Positions 12,443 to 23,671 of a stretch of DNA of 64,000 bases are shown here, in pieces. The stretch comes from Favolaschia claudopus (taxonomy: Eukaryota > Basidiomycota > Agaricomycetes > Agaricales > Mycenaceae), in the NCBI GenBank assembly GCA_037176885.1, contig JAWWNJ010000010.1, forward strand, positions 2,790,001-2,854,000, in the 5' to 3' direction. The first letter of the stretch is position 1. Every line of letters starts with the position of its first letter. The position numbers and the translations under genes are program-made. Under the pieces are notes generated by a model. That model did not search any database and was not told the origin of the DNA. It worked only from the letters and a program-made list of their open reading frames with translations.

Positions 12443-13769
12443 ATGGGTCCCTTCGCTCGGGCCCTCCTTGCATCATCTCTCTTCCTCTTATCCAGCCTTG
12501 TCGCCGGTCTCACCTCCTCCCTGCAACAAGTCACGAACCTCCCCTCCACTCAAAACCCCACCAACGCCGGGTTCTTCTACTACAAGCCCACCACCGTCAA
12601 GACCAACCCCGCCGTTATCGTCGCGATCCACTTCTGCACCGGCACGGCGCAGGCGTACTTCACCGGCTCACCCTACGCACAGCTCGCGGATACCTATGGA
12701 TTCATCGTCATTTACCCGAGCTCGCCCAACTCTGGGACGTGCTGGGACGTCAGCTCCAAGCAGACATTGACGCACAATGCTGGTGGTGACAGCTTCGGTA
12801 TCGCGAATATGGCGAAATACGCCATCTCCACCTGGGGCGCTGATGCGACTCGCATCTTCGTCACTGGATCGTCTTCCGGCGGTGAGTCCTCTCCCCCCTT
12901 GCTCCATCGTTCTCTTCATATGCACGCAACTGCTGACTCACCCCACAGCAATGATGACGAACGTCCTAACCGCCGTCTACCCCGACATCTTCGCCGCCGC
13001 CACCGTCTACTCCGGCGTCGCCGCCGGCTGCTTCATGTCCTCCTTCGGCGGCGTCGACGCCTGGAACTCCACCTGCGCCCAAGGCCAAGTCTCCGCCACC
13101 TCCGCCTACTGGGCCGCGCAAGTGCACGCCATGTACCCCGGGTACACCGGCGGCTACCCGCCCATCCAGGAGTACCACGGCACCGCCGACACCACGCTCT
13201 TCCCCCCCAATCTAAACGAGGAGGTGAAGGAGTGGGCGGGGGTCTTTGGGTATAATGCTGCGGCGCCGACGCAGGTGTTGCAGAATAACCCGGCGAGCGG
13301 GTATACGAAGAGCGTGTATGGGCCTGCGCTGCAGGGGATTTTGGGGCAGGGGGTGGGGCATACGGTGCCGATTATGGGGAATGAGGATATGAAGTGGTTT
13401 GGGTTTGTTGCGGGTGGGGCGGCGCCGCCGAAGGGCGGGAGCGGGAGTGGGAGTGGGACGACGACGAGCGGTGGGGGGACGACTTCCAGCTCGTCGACGG
13501 CGCCGCCGACAAGCACCTCGAGCTCGTCGACCGGGACGCCGACGGGGGGTGTTGCGCAGCATTGGGGTGGGTGATATTGTTCTCTGCATTGGGTTTTTCT
13601 GACGCGACCGCGGTAATACTTAGATCAATGCGGTGGACAAGGGTGGACGGGACCTACGGTCTGCGTTTCTCCGTTCAAGTGCACTGCGTCCAACCAATGG
13701 GTATGTCCTCTTCTTCTTTGCGGTATGTCGAAAGCTGATCCGTCGATGTAGTATTCCCAATGTCTGTAG
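12443..13769 (+). CDS. Secreted acetyl xylan esterase-like CE1 enzyme with C-terminal CBM1
   Basis: CE1 polysaccharide esterase, removing acetyl or feruloyl groups from hemicellulose outside the cell. Four exons: 12443-12881, 12949-13566, 13624-13700, 13752-13769. Signal peptide MGPFARALLASSLFLLSSLVAG; catalytic serine in GSSSGA, split by the first intron; GTADTTLF supplies the acid region; GVGHTVP carries the catalytic His. A Gly then Ser/Thr-rich linker follows, then a fungal cellulose-binding module: QHWDQCGGQGWTGPTVC, C-x-ASNQW, and a last tiny exon coding YSQCL-stop. The second intron (13567-13623) and third (13701-13751) are required; without them the ORF ends at 13574 and the module is missed. 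The rebuilt CBM1 has four cysteines and the usual Trp/Tyr face. Confidence 0.88.
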
Positions 13770-14019
13770 GGGTCGGTGTAGCGTGCTCCTATGTAGCTTT
13801 TGCGCTTGCGGTGACATCACCTACGAGAAACATGATCTCGGTTGTCGATTTGCATGCATGCCCGTGCTTCATAAGGTCAGATAAGTTTGCCGTGGAGGCA
13901 TCAACAGACATAAACAACCTTAAAAGGCCGAAAAAGGAAATTCTCTTTAGCTCGTTACAAATTGCCCTCTGAAATTGAAGCTCACCTGTCTTCACATCCT
14001 TCTTTCATTGTCGCCGATG

Positions 14020-14064
14020 CGAGCGGCGTGGATATCGATGCAAGCGTCGATATCCAGCCGCTCG
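14020..14064. repeat. Strong inverted repeat (hairpin)
   Basis: Arms CGAGCGGCGTGGATATCGA and TCGATATCCAGCCGCTCG pair over 18 bases with one bulged base, around an 8-base loop. It lies 250 bases downstream of the esterase and 208 bases upstream of the next ATG. Confidence 0.8.
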
Positions 14065-14271
14065 TGGCCGGTGTTTTTTCGGCCCATGCTTATTCCGGAT
14101 TGAGTCCGTCACTCACACGAGCGAATCTAATTTTACTTCTCGCGGAACACCCCCCGCTGCTGTAAGGCATTATACGGCAATGCTCTCATGAATCTGACAA
14201 TTCCCGCTTCGTACTCTCGCTCTCTCAGACTCTCAAGTCAGGTCAATTCGATTCGACTGAGTGCTCCTCTA

Positions 14272-15114
14272 ATGGCCGAGTTCACTTTCCGTAAGCCTTG
14301 CACAGTTGCACCTCATCTTCTCGCTCTTCTTACTCACATTTATCATGATGATGGTCAGAATACATATTTATAATCATCCTAGGCGTATTCTTCCTCGCCG
14401 TCCTCTTTTTATGTGTTCGTTCCCGCCGTATTGAGACCCGACGACGGCGAAATGCGCGCGCTATGGAGCTTGAGCTCGAACAAGGGAGTGACGGTGGGAG
14501 GAAGTCAAGGCCAGAGCTGTATGATGTGTATGTGAGTAAGGCGGAGGGGGAGGGGGAGGGGGGAAGAGATTTAGTGTGGCGGGATATAATGGTATGTTGA
14601 TTCTCATTTTTTTCTCTCGGAAACGCCGACTTTCTTCGTCACCTTTTCGTTCGTCTAGCCTATATCCATTCATCCCCCGTCGGATCTTGTGCACGCGACC
14701 CCCAACTCACAGTCGCATGCTCTTCACCAACCCGCAGCAAAACCGCTCTCAACGCTACCTCTTCCCTCGGATGGCGCTGAGCTCGTGCTTCCGAGCACTA
14801 CAACAGTGACGGTATTGTTAGCTATGCCATCTCCTCCGCTTCCCTCTCGTGTTTCCGCACCGATCCCCACCTTCATCCCGTCAAACAGAGCCTCAAAATG
14901 GGAAGCACCTCTACGTCCCCACAATGGCAACTTGGATGCAGAGCATGACTTTTATGATCCTCACGAAGCCGAATTTTCGATGGATCTCGGTATTCCGATT
15001 CACGAACGAGGAAGCGGGGATGGACTTGGAGGACTTGGAAGGGAGGGTGAGGAGGAGTTGTTACCCCATTACGAGCTGGGCGTCGCGGAGGTGGCGATAT
15101 GTACCAACGGGTGA
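14272..15114 (+). CDS. Single-TM protein of unknown function, tandem paralogue A
   Basis: Not a named family. Three exons: 14272-14290, 14359-14591, 14659-15114. The protein starts MAEFTFQ and goes at once into one membrane helix (FIIILGVFFLAVLFLC) followed by a basic stop-transfer stretch RSRRIETRRRR, an acidic/Gly stretch, the block LVWRDIMPIS across the second intron, STTTVTVLLAMPSP, and a C-terminal LLPHYELGVAEVAI. The layout suggests a short outside or lumenal end and a long cytosolic tail. The gene at 17741 has the same exon layout, the same intron phases and the same blocks, so both are real genes and came from a tandem duplication that now flanks the thioesterase gene. Confidence 0.75.
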
Positions 15115-15540
15115 GAAAAGATACATAGAACAAGTGAATTTTCGAAAGCCACGATGTGGAGCTGGTAAACGTTCCAAGAGTTTGAGTATTTTGTGAGCAC
15201 GAACACCGGCTGGACCAATACCAATGCATTGGCGAGGCTGTCGTCGGGCAAATCAGGGAAAACCGATTTTGTACAAGCCAAAGTTATGCAACGAAACGAA
15301 AACACTATATATGATACAAATTGTAGCCAATGCCAAGTAGATAGATCCGTTGTATGTATATCCAGTCCATTCCAATAAATTGCGCGCTAAGTAGCTGCTA
15401 GATAGCTTCAATGCGGAACTATCACCGTCTCGATCCGCTTCCCTATGTAAGCCAATGTGTTGCTCGAAAGCGTTAGCGTAGTATGTGAGTAGGCCCGCGG
15501 CTTCGCATTCCTCCCTTCCGCGTCGTCGATGAAGTCAAAG

Positions 15541-16962
15541 TCAAAGTCGGGACTGGGACGGAACGGGCTGCATCTTGTTGAGGAAGGCCGAGGCAACGAC
15601 GCGGCCTGAGGCTTTGTCGACGATCTGTGAAGGTATGTTATGAGAATGAAAAAAAAAATCGAGATTGAAAGCGAAAAAGACGCGGGTGCAAGCCAGAGCG
15701 CAGAACATGAGATGCGGCAGAGGATCGAAGGAGAACGGGGTGGATACCGATACCGAGGACGGATCTGCGCTAGCCAACTAACGCATTGGTTCAGGCGGGT
15801 GTACCGCTGCTATATGAATGCATGGTAGCACGGGAGGATGTGCGGATACCCATGGTAAATGAAATGAAATGGATAGATTGTATAGTCTATCCGCGCACGA
15901 TCCGCACACTGGCGATTATGGTCCCGCCGCGGAGTGAAGTGCGAATAGGAATAATGGCTCGGTGCCGCGCTCGATCGATCCAAGCGTTATGCTGGGGACT
16001 AGTGGCTAGGCCACTGGGGCCAAGAACGCTCGCTATGATAGCAATAGAGTAGCAAGATAATGCGGTCATTGATCAGCATGGAAAACTTTTGCGAGGAGCG
16101 ACAGACGAAAGAAAGAGAGAAAAAGGAAAAGTTGAATGAGCCTGAGAGGAAACGCACCTCACACCGCGCCGACATTACGCGGCTGCCCATTGATATTGAC
16201 GAGGAGATGATGCGGAGCACGGTGCCTCTGTGCAATTTTTAGTTAGCGAAATGCGACCCACCCTCAGATGAAGCGGAAGCGGAGCATAAATGGAAGCAGC
16301 TCTCCATCCACCCCGAGAATGCATTTTATTTTATTTTGAAACTTACTCACATTGGAGCTGGGGCATGAAAGAGGACGTTCATACCCTGGGTGACGCCGAC
16401 TCCATTCTGTCCGCTCATGATGCCGAGGAGGACGAGAGGTGTTGAGGCGCAGCTGTGATACAGTGCTGGGATCAGCTGTTGTCTTCGTCTTTCTCAAGAA
16501 TGTGAGGACGTACTTGTCGATTAGATACGTGACGCAACCGCCGTGCAGCATCCCTGCGCCATTCAGCATATCTACAGCAAGAGCACAAAAAAACGAATTC
16601 GACAAAGAAGAAGACGATCGCGAAACAGGCACACGCACGCTTCGTAACCGCCACCTCCGCCACCGTCGTCCCCTCCATCCTCCCCGCGCGCTCCGAACTA
16701 TGCTCAACGCTCATATCGACGAAGCGCGTCGCCCGCCCGAGGGCGTAGCCAAACTGCTGCTCGGAGGAGCCGACGCCGTAGGCGTGGAATACGTTGCAGA
16801 CGAGCTGTTTGGCGTAGTCGGGGACGTTGCCGGAGATGGTCGTAACGTCGATGGATGGGGCGGGTGGTAGGGCCGCGGGGGTCGACCCAGGGTTTGGAGT
16901 CACGGTTGGTGGATGTGGAGGCGGCGGGGGTGTGTAGACGGGAGTTTGAGGAGGACATGGTG
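15541..16962 (-). CDS. Hotdog-fold acyl-CoA thioesterase-like protein
   Basis: 4HBT/PaaI-like thioesterase; hydrolyses acyl-CoA thioesters. Blocks in order: SIDVTTISGNVPDYAKQLV, TRFVDMSVE, GRMEGTTVAEVAVT, then after an intron LNGAGMLHGGCVTYLID (the HGG hotdog signature), an intron, ASTPLVLLGIMSG, VGVTQGMNVLFHAPAPM, an intron, GTVLRIISSSISMGSRVMSARCE, a long intron (15625-16157), and IVDKASGRVVASAFLNKMQP to the stop at 15541. The only nearby ATG (16962, MSSSNSRLHT) is out of frame with the SIDVTT block, so one base may be missing near 16880 or an upstream exon is unseen. All family blocks otherwise present. Confidence 0.75.
15625..16157 (-). other. Oversized intron of the thioesterase gene
   Basis: GTGCG donor and CAG acceptor bound 533 bases, about ten times the usual intron here. 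It separates SARCE from IVDKASG, which are contiguous in the family. It contains a short palindrome (GGATAGA...TCTATCC near 15871-15892) but no TIR or target duplication I could find. Confidence 0.6.
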
Positions 16963-17119
16963 GTGGTCTGTGGTGGTAGGAAGGAAGAAAGAGAACAGGC
17001 TAACGTCACGGAGATTGTCTGACGAGTCTTGGACAGAAAAAGTCCCGTGTGTCATCGTTTAGGTGATTTTCAGGCTTCGGCGGATGATTCAGATCCAGGC
17101 ACTCGGTCGGTTGTCTAGG

Positions 17120-17530
17120 TCAAGGTTTTAAACTTTTTTTTGTCCCGTCGGTGAAGCTAGAGTCAGTTAGAGTCTGTTGGAGTACGAGAAGTGCTATTTC
17201 GGTCAACGCGCTAGCGCTTATGTAGAGGAAAAGGGTGAAACGAAATTTGGTCTCGTCGTGTAAATGGGTTCTGGAATGACATAAAGCCCGTTCGAGTCCA
17301 AAAGAAGCCATTCAGCTGTGGAAGGCTGCACCGGAACAGGATACTTCGCCTTCGTGGTGAACGCAAGATGATAGATCATGAAGGCGCAAAAATTGACCAA
17401 CTCGTCAGTGTTCAGGTCATGAAGGCTTCCTGCCAGTGTTGGAACGACCAAGGAACGACTCGGAGATTCCTAGTGCTTCGGATTACATTCGTCTGGTGGG
17501 GAGCGGACGAGCGGAGGTTTCATCGGAAAA
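17120..17530 (-). other. Unrecognised coding-like segment
   Basis: Two overlapping minus-strand frames read sensible protein (DLNTDELVNFCAFMIYHLAF, TAEWLLLDSNGLYVIPEPI, then SASALTEIALLVLQQTLTD in another frame). This may be two exons of a small gene or a fragment of a larger one. No family recognised. Confidence 0.3.
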
Positions 17531-17740
17531 TGCGTTGGACGTTCGGAGTGAAATCAAGAAACCGCAAGAAAAAAAGAACGCCGGAAAATTCCCTAAATAG
17601 GCAATCGGTACAGCTTCTGTCACTCGTCACGGTCACAGCGCCTGAGAGACTCTCAGGATGACGACCGCTTTTACCCTCGCCTTCATCGTCGCCGCCGTCG
17701 CCGCCGCCACCGACTGAGTGTCCCCACTGACTGGCCCAGC

Positions 17741-18549
17741 ATGGCTGCCGCATTTACCGTCGTATACCGTGCGCTTACCCCATCCTGCATTTCCTCCTGA
17801 GTCCATCTGACTCACCGTTTCCCGGCAGAATACATCTTCGTCATCATCCTTGGCGTCTTCCTCCTCGCCGTCCTCCTGCTATGCGTCCGCTCCCGACTCA
17901 TCGAACGACGTAACCCGAGATTTGTGCAGCCGCATCTTGGTGGGAGCGCAGAGATTTTGAGGAGACGGCCGAGGATGTATGATGTATATTTGCTGGATGG
18001 TGAGGGTGGGTGGGAGAAGGATGGGATGGAGCGGGGGAGGGGGAGGGATAGGGAAGGGCTGTGGAGGGATATTATGGTGCGATTCATGTTGAGCTTCATG
18101 CGTGCAGGGCTGGCTAACGAGGCGTATCTTTTTTTTCCTACAGCCAATATCTCTCCACCCCGCAGGCTTTCCGGATTTAGACACCGTCGCAACACCTCTC
18201 ACCACCCCTGTACCGCCCAATCCGACGCAGCATCCACCAACCGGAAAGCAGCCCCTGCCTGCACCCACAGACCCAACGTCACCAGACTCACATAGCGTCG
18301 TAACAGTGACGGTCCTCCTAGCCATGCCTTCCCCGTCCTCTCTTCCACCAACTCCACCACCACAACGCCTCAGCATACCTGGGGACCCCGCGGCACGACA
18401 GCGCCAGCTCACACGAAGCCGATCCGATACCCGTTCCTATAAATATGCCAGCCCCAACAGGAGCTGACGACGAAGAGCCCTTCCTGGCGCATTACGAGCT
18501 GGGGATCGCGGAGGTTGCGGTGACGGTCGAGAGTCCAGGGGAGCCATGA
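17741..18549 (+). CDS. Single-TM protein of unknown function, tandem paralogue B (frame broken near 3' end)
   Basis: Paralogue of the gene at 14272. Exons 17741-17768, 17829-18076, 18144 onward. Starts MAAAFTVVYQ, then helix FVIILGVFLLAVLLLC, RSRLIERR, RMYDVYL, LWRDIMPIS across the intron, a Pro/Thr-rich region, and VVTVTVLLAMPSP. The frame then closes at 18467, but the family's C-terminal block (EEPFLAHYELGIAEVAV) lies intact in the next frame up to a TGA at 18549, so a one-base shift near 18390-18410 separates them. Either the tail has just been lost in this copy or the consensus has an indel. Confidence 0.7.
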
Positions 18550-18713
18550 TAATGATTGAATGCGCGTTTCCTTGATTGAGAAGGATGTATGATGATGATG
18601 TATTTCTTTGTGCTAATATTCATGCCAATGAAGGATACACGGAGCCCGCAAAAGTTTATAGTCCAATTACCGTCCACAAAAAAAGAAAGAATAAAAGAGA
18701 AAGGAGCAAGGAA

Positions 18714-20548
18714 TCACAACCGATAATACAACAACCCCGCCGCCTTGAGCTTCATCTCCACCTCGCTTTGCTTCTTGTCTTTATCGGAATGTGGCGGGAC
18801 GAGGTAGACACCCGGGTGTGCGATGTTGAGGGTGAAGATGGCGAGTGTGATCATGCCTGCGAACAGAAAGAAAGTTAGCTTCGACTTCGACTGGGAATCA
18901 AAGAAGGTTGCAGAGAGGAAGAGGAAACCGAGGACGTACCCCCATCCAAAACATTAAAATACCGCTCCGTCGAGATGATAGGCCCGGAGAAACCGTCTAG
19001 TAGTTCGATCGTTCGGTAGATGGCTCTAATAATCCCAATTCCCAAATGATCATTCCCCTGTTCAGGATTCAACGAGAAGAGGAAGCAAACGACGCACCTT
19101 ATCAACAAACACACGGTGTTGAACCCCAACGCGCCGATCATGAAGCGTAGTTTCGCGTCGATTTCCCCGCGTCTACCCGCCATACCACTCATGCTCGAGT
19201 TCTTCACCTTTGCTGGAGGGTATGCGGTTATCAACGTCGATGTGGAACTCTTCGCAGATTGCTTTGACATTGTCGCTTTGTTATTTGAATTGCTGAGAAG
19301 GGCGACGTGATGATCGTCGAGGTTATCGATGTCCTCCCCAGCCCTGACGCTCCCGCGCAGAGGCCTATCGGTAAAGAACCGGAAAAAGAACTCGGACGCG
19401 AGGAGGATGTAGATGGATATCGTCACTGTCAATGCGCGATATCATTAATATTCCTCGAAGTCATTGGAATGTTGGGACCTGAGAAGGAGAAGGCAAGACT
19501 GAAAGACGTACGCATTTGGAAGATGATTCCGAAGAGCATGATGTGTGCGCCCTGCAGGGAACACGGGGATAAATAAATAAATGAAGAAGAAAAGGAACGG
19601 GATACAAAAAGAAAAAGTGAAAAGAAAAGAAAAGAAAAGAAAAGAAGGAAGAAAGTCTGTGCACGCACATGTTCGGGACTCTCACTCCTCCCCACCGCCA
19701 AACTCGCCACCGTCCCGCCGAAGCCTTGCACGGAGAGGGAGATCAAGTCCTATATTCAGTTTCAAACAAACCAGAGTCATGTTATGTTCATTTTGTTCCT
19801 TGGGAGTCGGATGGAGTTGGCGGGAGGGAGACTCACACAGGTGCAGAATATGATGGAATCTGCGAAGACGAGATGAGGTGAGATGAAAGGGGTCTTTGAA
19901 CGGAATGGACGAGGAGGACAAGGACACTCACACCACTTGGGAGAAAGCCGGCTGTACCGCGTTCCCAGTCTATGAATGATGCGCCCGAGAATCATAAAGT
20001 CGGCGGCGATGAGTGGTGTTGGGCCTGTGTTTCAAATTTTAGAAAAAAGAAACGAATCGCATCTCAAGTGCGATGGAGGTGAAATGCGGCTCACCTATAA
20101 TCGTGCCGATGACTCTGCGTTCAGTCAGACCATGGGAAGCACGAGAGAAAGCAGAGAGGCATGAATGGAGAATCGAATCAAAGACGCACTGAATCTCAAA
20201 AGGCAATAACAACGTCGGATTAAAACTCGACCATAATCGCGCGCTCCATCCCAACACTTCGAGTAATCCCGAGAGAAAGGCTGTGGGGAGGAGCCACCAG
20301 ATGCGGTAGCGGATGGCTTGGCCGAGGTGTAGGGCTGTTAATTCATTCGAACACGCGGAAAGCAAAGTGTCAGACAAGGAATCCATGGCCCGGAAAGAGA
20401 AGAACTGACCACTCGAAAACGCGAACAGCATGACGAACGCGACGCAGATCCATTCCGTTGGGACGTAGTGATACGGGTTGAAGCGGTGGGAGGATGCGGC
20501 AGCGCGGGCGATGAGGGCTGGCAGGTTGAGGTCAAGGAGGAGAGGCAT
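18714..20548 (-). CDS. RTA1-like seven-TM protein (lipid-translocating exporter family)
   Basis: Fungal RTA1/RTM1-type membrane protein, linked in yeasts to resistance and lipid export. Start at 20548: N-terminal YHYVPTEWICVAFVMLFAF, an intron, LHLGQAIRYRIWWLLPTAF, GLLEVLGWSARLWSS, LLLPFEIQ, TPLIAADFMILGRIIHRLG, RYSRLSPKW, LISLSVQGFGGTVAS, GAHIMLFGIIFQ, ITVTISIYILLASEFFFRF, a Ser-rich loop, KLRFMIGALGFNTVCLLIR, YRTIELLDGFSGPIISTERY, and a last helix followed by a Lys-rich tail to the stop at 18714. Helix count, the RLSPKW and GFSGPI blocks and order match the family. An AAAAG microsatellite (about 19620-19650) sits in an intron. Confidence 0.8.
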
Positions 20549-21248
20549 GGTAGGTGGGTGGGTTGGTGGGCGTCGATGGAAGATGGAAGAAGGGTGAAGC
20601 CGGCTAATGATCGTTTGCTGGCATAAAAGGCTAATTGCGAACCTCGTTGATCAAGGGTGGTAGGACACCGCACCGCCGTGTTCGGTGTTTGCACTGCATG
20701 TCAAGACTCAAGATAGACGCTCGGAAGATCGCGAATAACTTCAAGAGCGGGGGTTTTGGTTTTTCGTTGGGTTTTTGGCCGAGACTGTTGGAAGAAAGAG
20801 TGGGGATGGGAGATGATACCGAGCACAGTTCAGCGCAAACCTCAACGGTTCCATGGAGGGAGTCCGAAATTTAAATCGATCCAAGCCGAGAACCCCGCCT
20901 GCAGCCCCCCTTGAACTGGTGTGAACGCGGCCTGGCCACATTGCGGTGCGTGCGCTCTAAGAAAAGGATTGACAGGACGGGTTCTCACTGTGCGGGCTGG
21001 AAAATGATCATGATGAATCACTGGACGGATACTGCCATGCCACCACCTCAACGAGGGTGTCTGCGAGCTGCTGCAGGGCTCGGTCGCGAGCGAGCATCGA
21101 GGAAGACGGCAAGAAGGAGTCGAGGTTGATCTAATCAAAATGTAAAATGATACGTGTCAACTGCTCGAAATTGGGACAAAAATGAATTTTGTCAATATAT
21201 ATCCAGTTCCAAGCTTAAGTGGGACTGAATAATGTGACCCTCATATAT
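20549..21248. other. Intergenic, no gene seen
   Basis: Short ORFs only, with no recognisable protein. Probably promoter DNA of the RTA1-like gene and the 3' flank of the epoxide hydrolase gene. Confidence 0.5.
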
Positions 21249-22960
21249 CTACGACAACTTGAAGCCTGTACTTTTCGTCACCACACCATACGCCGGCCCA
21301 CCCTTTCCAAACATCTTATGCAAATCACCGACCAGCGATTCGGGAACTTCATACGCTGCGAAATGCCCCCCTTTGTCGTGGTGGGAATCAAAGACGACGT
21401 TGCCAGTGCGGCGGAGCCAACTGATGGAACCAAATAAGCTCAGCTGTTATCCCGAAAACAATAGAGAGAAAGAGGTTCAAACGCACCTGCGAGGTAAGCT
21501 CGCCACCTCTTTCGGAAAATACGAGAGCCCCATGGGAATGGTAGGACGAACGTCGTGCACCGAAGGAACGAGTTCGTTTTTCGCATTAACTTCGTAATAG
21601 ATGCGGAGTGAAGCAGCGGGGCCCGCGCGAGAGAACCAGTATATTGAGATCCAGGTCAAAACTTGAGTCGAAAAGCGTCGGATCGTCAGTTAAGTAATTC
21701 CATCCGAGGAGACGCAACGGAGGTATTAAGGATGAACCTCACTTTCATCATCACTCCACTTATACCCGTCCGTCCACCCAACCAACTTTTCGTATATCCA
21801 CGCCAACAATCCAACAGGCGAATCCGCAAACGCGTAGCCAATCGTCTGAGGCTTGGTCGACTGAAGACGGAGATACCCCGTGCCGGTGCGCTCGGTCTCC
21901 ATCGCGCGTTGCAGTCCTTGTTTTTCGAAATCCGACATCCAGAGGAGGTCGAAAATCATGGAGAAGGAGGTTATGAGGCGGAAGGGGTTGAGGCTGAATT
22001 GTGGGCCGTTACATCTATGATTTGCTTCGGTGAGTCATGGACTAGTTTTGATTTGAGAGGTATGAAGGAGAGGAAGAAGGGACGCACACCGGAAAGTTTG
22101 TATGCCAGGCTTTGCTATGTTTCCCGCCATATTTGATAGCGATTCTGCGTGTTATCTGTAACCGCGGAGTCTCAATGGACGACCACACCGCCGGGCTTCA
22201 ATTCGACCAAAGACATACCAGACCACCCCAGTCTCCTCCTTGCGTCACTACGCCAGGTCCACGATGAGACAACAAAACGACAGAAATCATACCCCGACTC
22301 ACCGTATTCTGAGTATCCCAGTGAAAGCATCAATTTGTGGCACGTCTACACGCGGAAAATGAGTTGGGCGATGGTGTTAGATGCTGGGCAATGGGATTTA
22401 AAAAAAACACGCGCCTCAGCAAACTGATCCAAAGAAAACCCCTTCTTCGTAGGCGCTTCGGAGAACCCGTACCCAGGCAAACTCGGTGCTACGACGTGAA
22501 AGCTCGGAACATCCGGGTCCGCGCTAGTAGTTAGCAGAGGGAGTATCTTGCGAGCCTCGATGAAGCTTCCCGGCCCTGCACATATCGCACTGAGAAGATG
22601 GCATTCAAGGAGAAGAATATATAACACCCACGTACACCCATGAACGAAAAGCAGCGGAATCGCCTCCTTCAGCTCGCTTCTCTTATGCACATAATGCACC
22701 TCAAGCGCGCCAAACCCATCTACGTCGATATTCCGCGTAAATTGCGGAAGCTCCTCATTCAAAGCGGCTTGCTGCTTATTCCAGTCGAAATCCGTTCGCC
22801 AATAGGATACGAGACGCTGGATATCGGCGAGCGGGGCGCCATAGGCCCATTCTGCTTCGTCCAGCTCGTCTGGGAAGCGTGTTAGTTCGAGGCGGCGTTT
22901 TAGGTCGGCTAGCTGCGTTGCGGAGATGTTCAATGTGAAAGGGGTTTCTGCCAGGGCCAT
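21249..22960 (-). CDS. Epoxide hydrolase, EHN-domain alpha/beta hydrolase
   Basis: Soluble/microsomal-type epoxide hydrolase. Start at 22960 ([16 protein letters not shown]) opens the N-terminal EHN domain: [49 protein letters not shown]. Then [37 protein letters not shown], the nucleophile Asp in VTQGGDWGG on a small exon at about 22220-22250, [29 protein letters not shown], and the His region [14 protein letters not shown] near the C-terminus. Spliced HGPGS appears where the family has HGWPGS, so the conserved Trp seems to be missing or the splice site is misjudged. One intron needs a GC donor after DQFAE. Ends at the TAG at 21249. Confidence 0.8.
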
Positions 22961-23482
22961 TTTGCAGCGCTGGAAGGTGGTGATGATGTGCGGACGTCGG
23001 ACGAGGAAGGTGAGGTTAAAAAGGTCCTGGCGCTTGACCGGCGCGTTTGGTTGCCGAATGATCCGATAAGCAGTTTCGGGCATATTTCGCTGGAAATTTG
23101 TTCAACAACTTGTTTCTTTCAAATTCTTTGGTTCAAGTCCACGGATTCTGTGCCAGAAACCTATATTTTGTGCCAAAACACGCAATTATAATTAGATCGC
23201 TCTACTTGGATTCCTCCAGTTATATTCGCTCTGCCCTCCTTCAATACTGGCTGAACTTGGGCTGAACTTTAACTAGGGCCTAGACCCGATCTGCGGTCGG
23301 ATCAATGACCACTTTTTCTCAACATCATCCAGCTGACGAAGTCGGCGCGAAGTTGACTTGGCAAATTTATTACCCCACACTGGGGTTACGGCACTGAGTG
23401 AAATAAAAGCACCATCGCCGTCGCGTTTTCCATATTTTCGTTCCCCCCTCAGTACTCCCTCAGAAACGCATTCCATCCAACC

Positions 23483-23671
23483 ATGCAGACCGCTGCCCCC
23501 GCCACGCGATGCGCAGAATCACGAATCCCAACGGCAACGAGGGAGATTGCGCCTACTATTAGCCATGGCCACCAAGACGGTCCGCAATGCGCACACTGTG
23601 GCTGGCGAGGGGGATCACATGCGTACGCCCCTTGTTCATCCGCTGGAAGCCCTATAGCATTCATCGATTAA
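23483..23671 (+). CDS. Possible small protein with a zinc-knuckle-like motif
   Basis: A 62-residue ORF with CAHCGWRGGSHAYAPC, i.e. Cys-x2-Cys-x6-His-x5-Cys, which could bind zinc. It could be a fragment of a larger gene or chance. No splice partners found. Confidence 0.25.
   Translation: MQTAAPATRCAESRIPTATREIAPTISHGHQDGPQCAHCGWRGGSHAYAPCSSAGSPIAFID

Noticed and set aside
12443..13255. 270-residue ORF reading through the first intron of the esterase
   Set aside because: After the GSSSGG serine motif it turns into an Arg/His-rich shadow frame; splicing at 12882-12948 restores the CE1 sequence.
23125..23140. TTGGTTCAAGTCC as a tRNA T-arm
   Set aside because: No matching acceptor, D or anticodon arms upstream.
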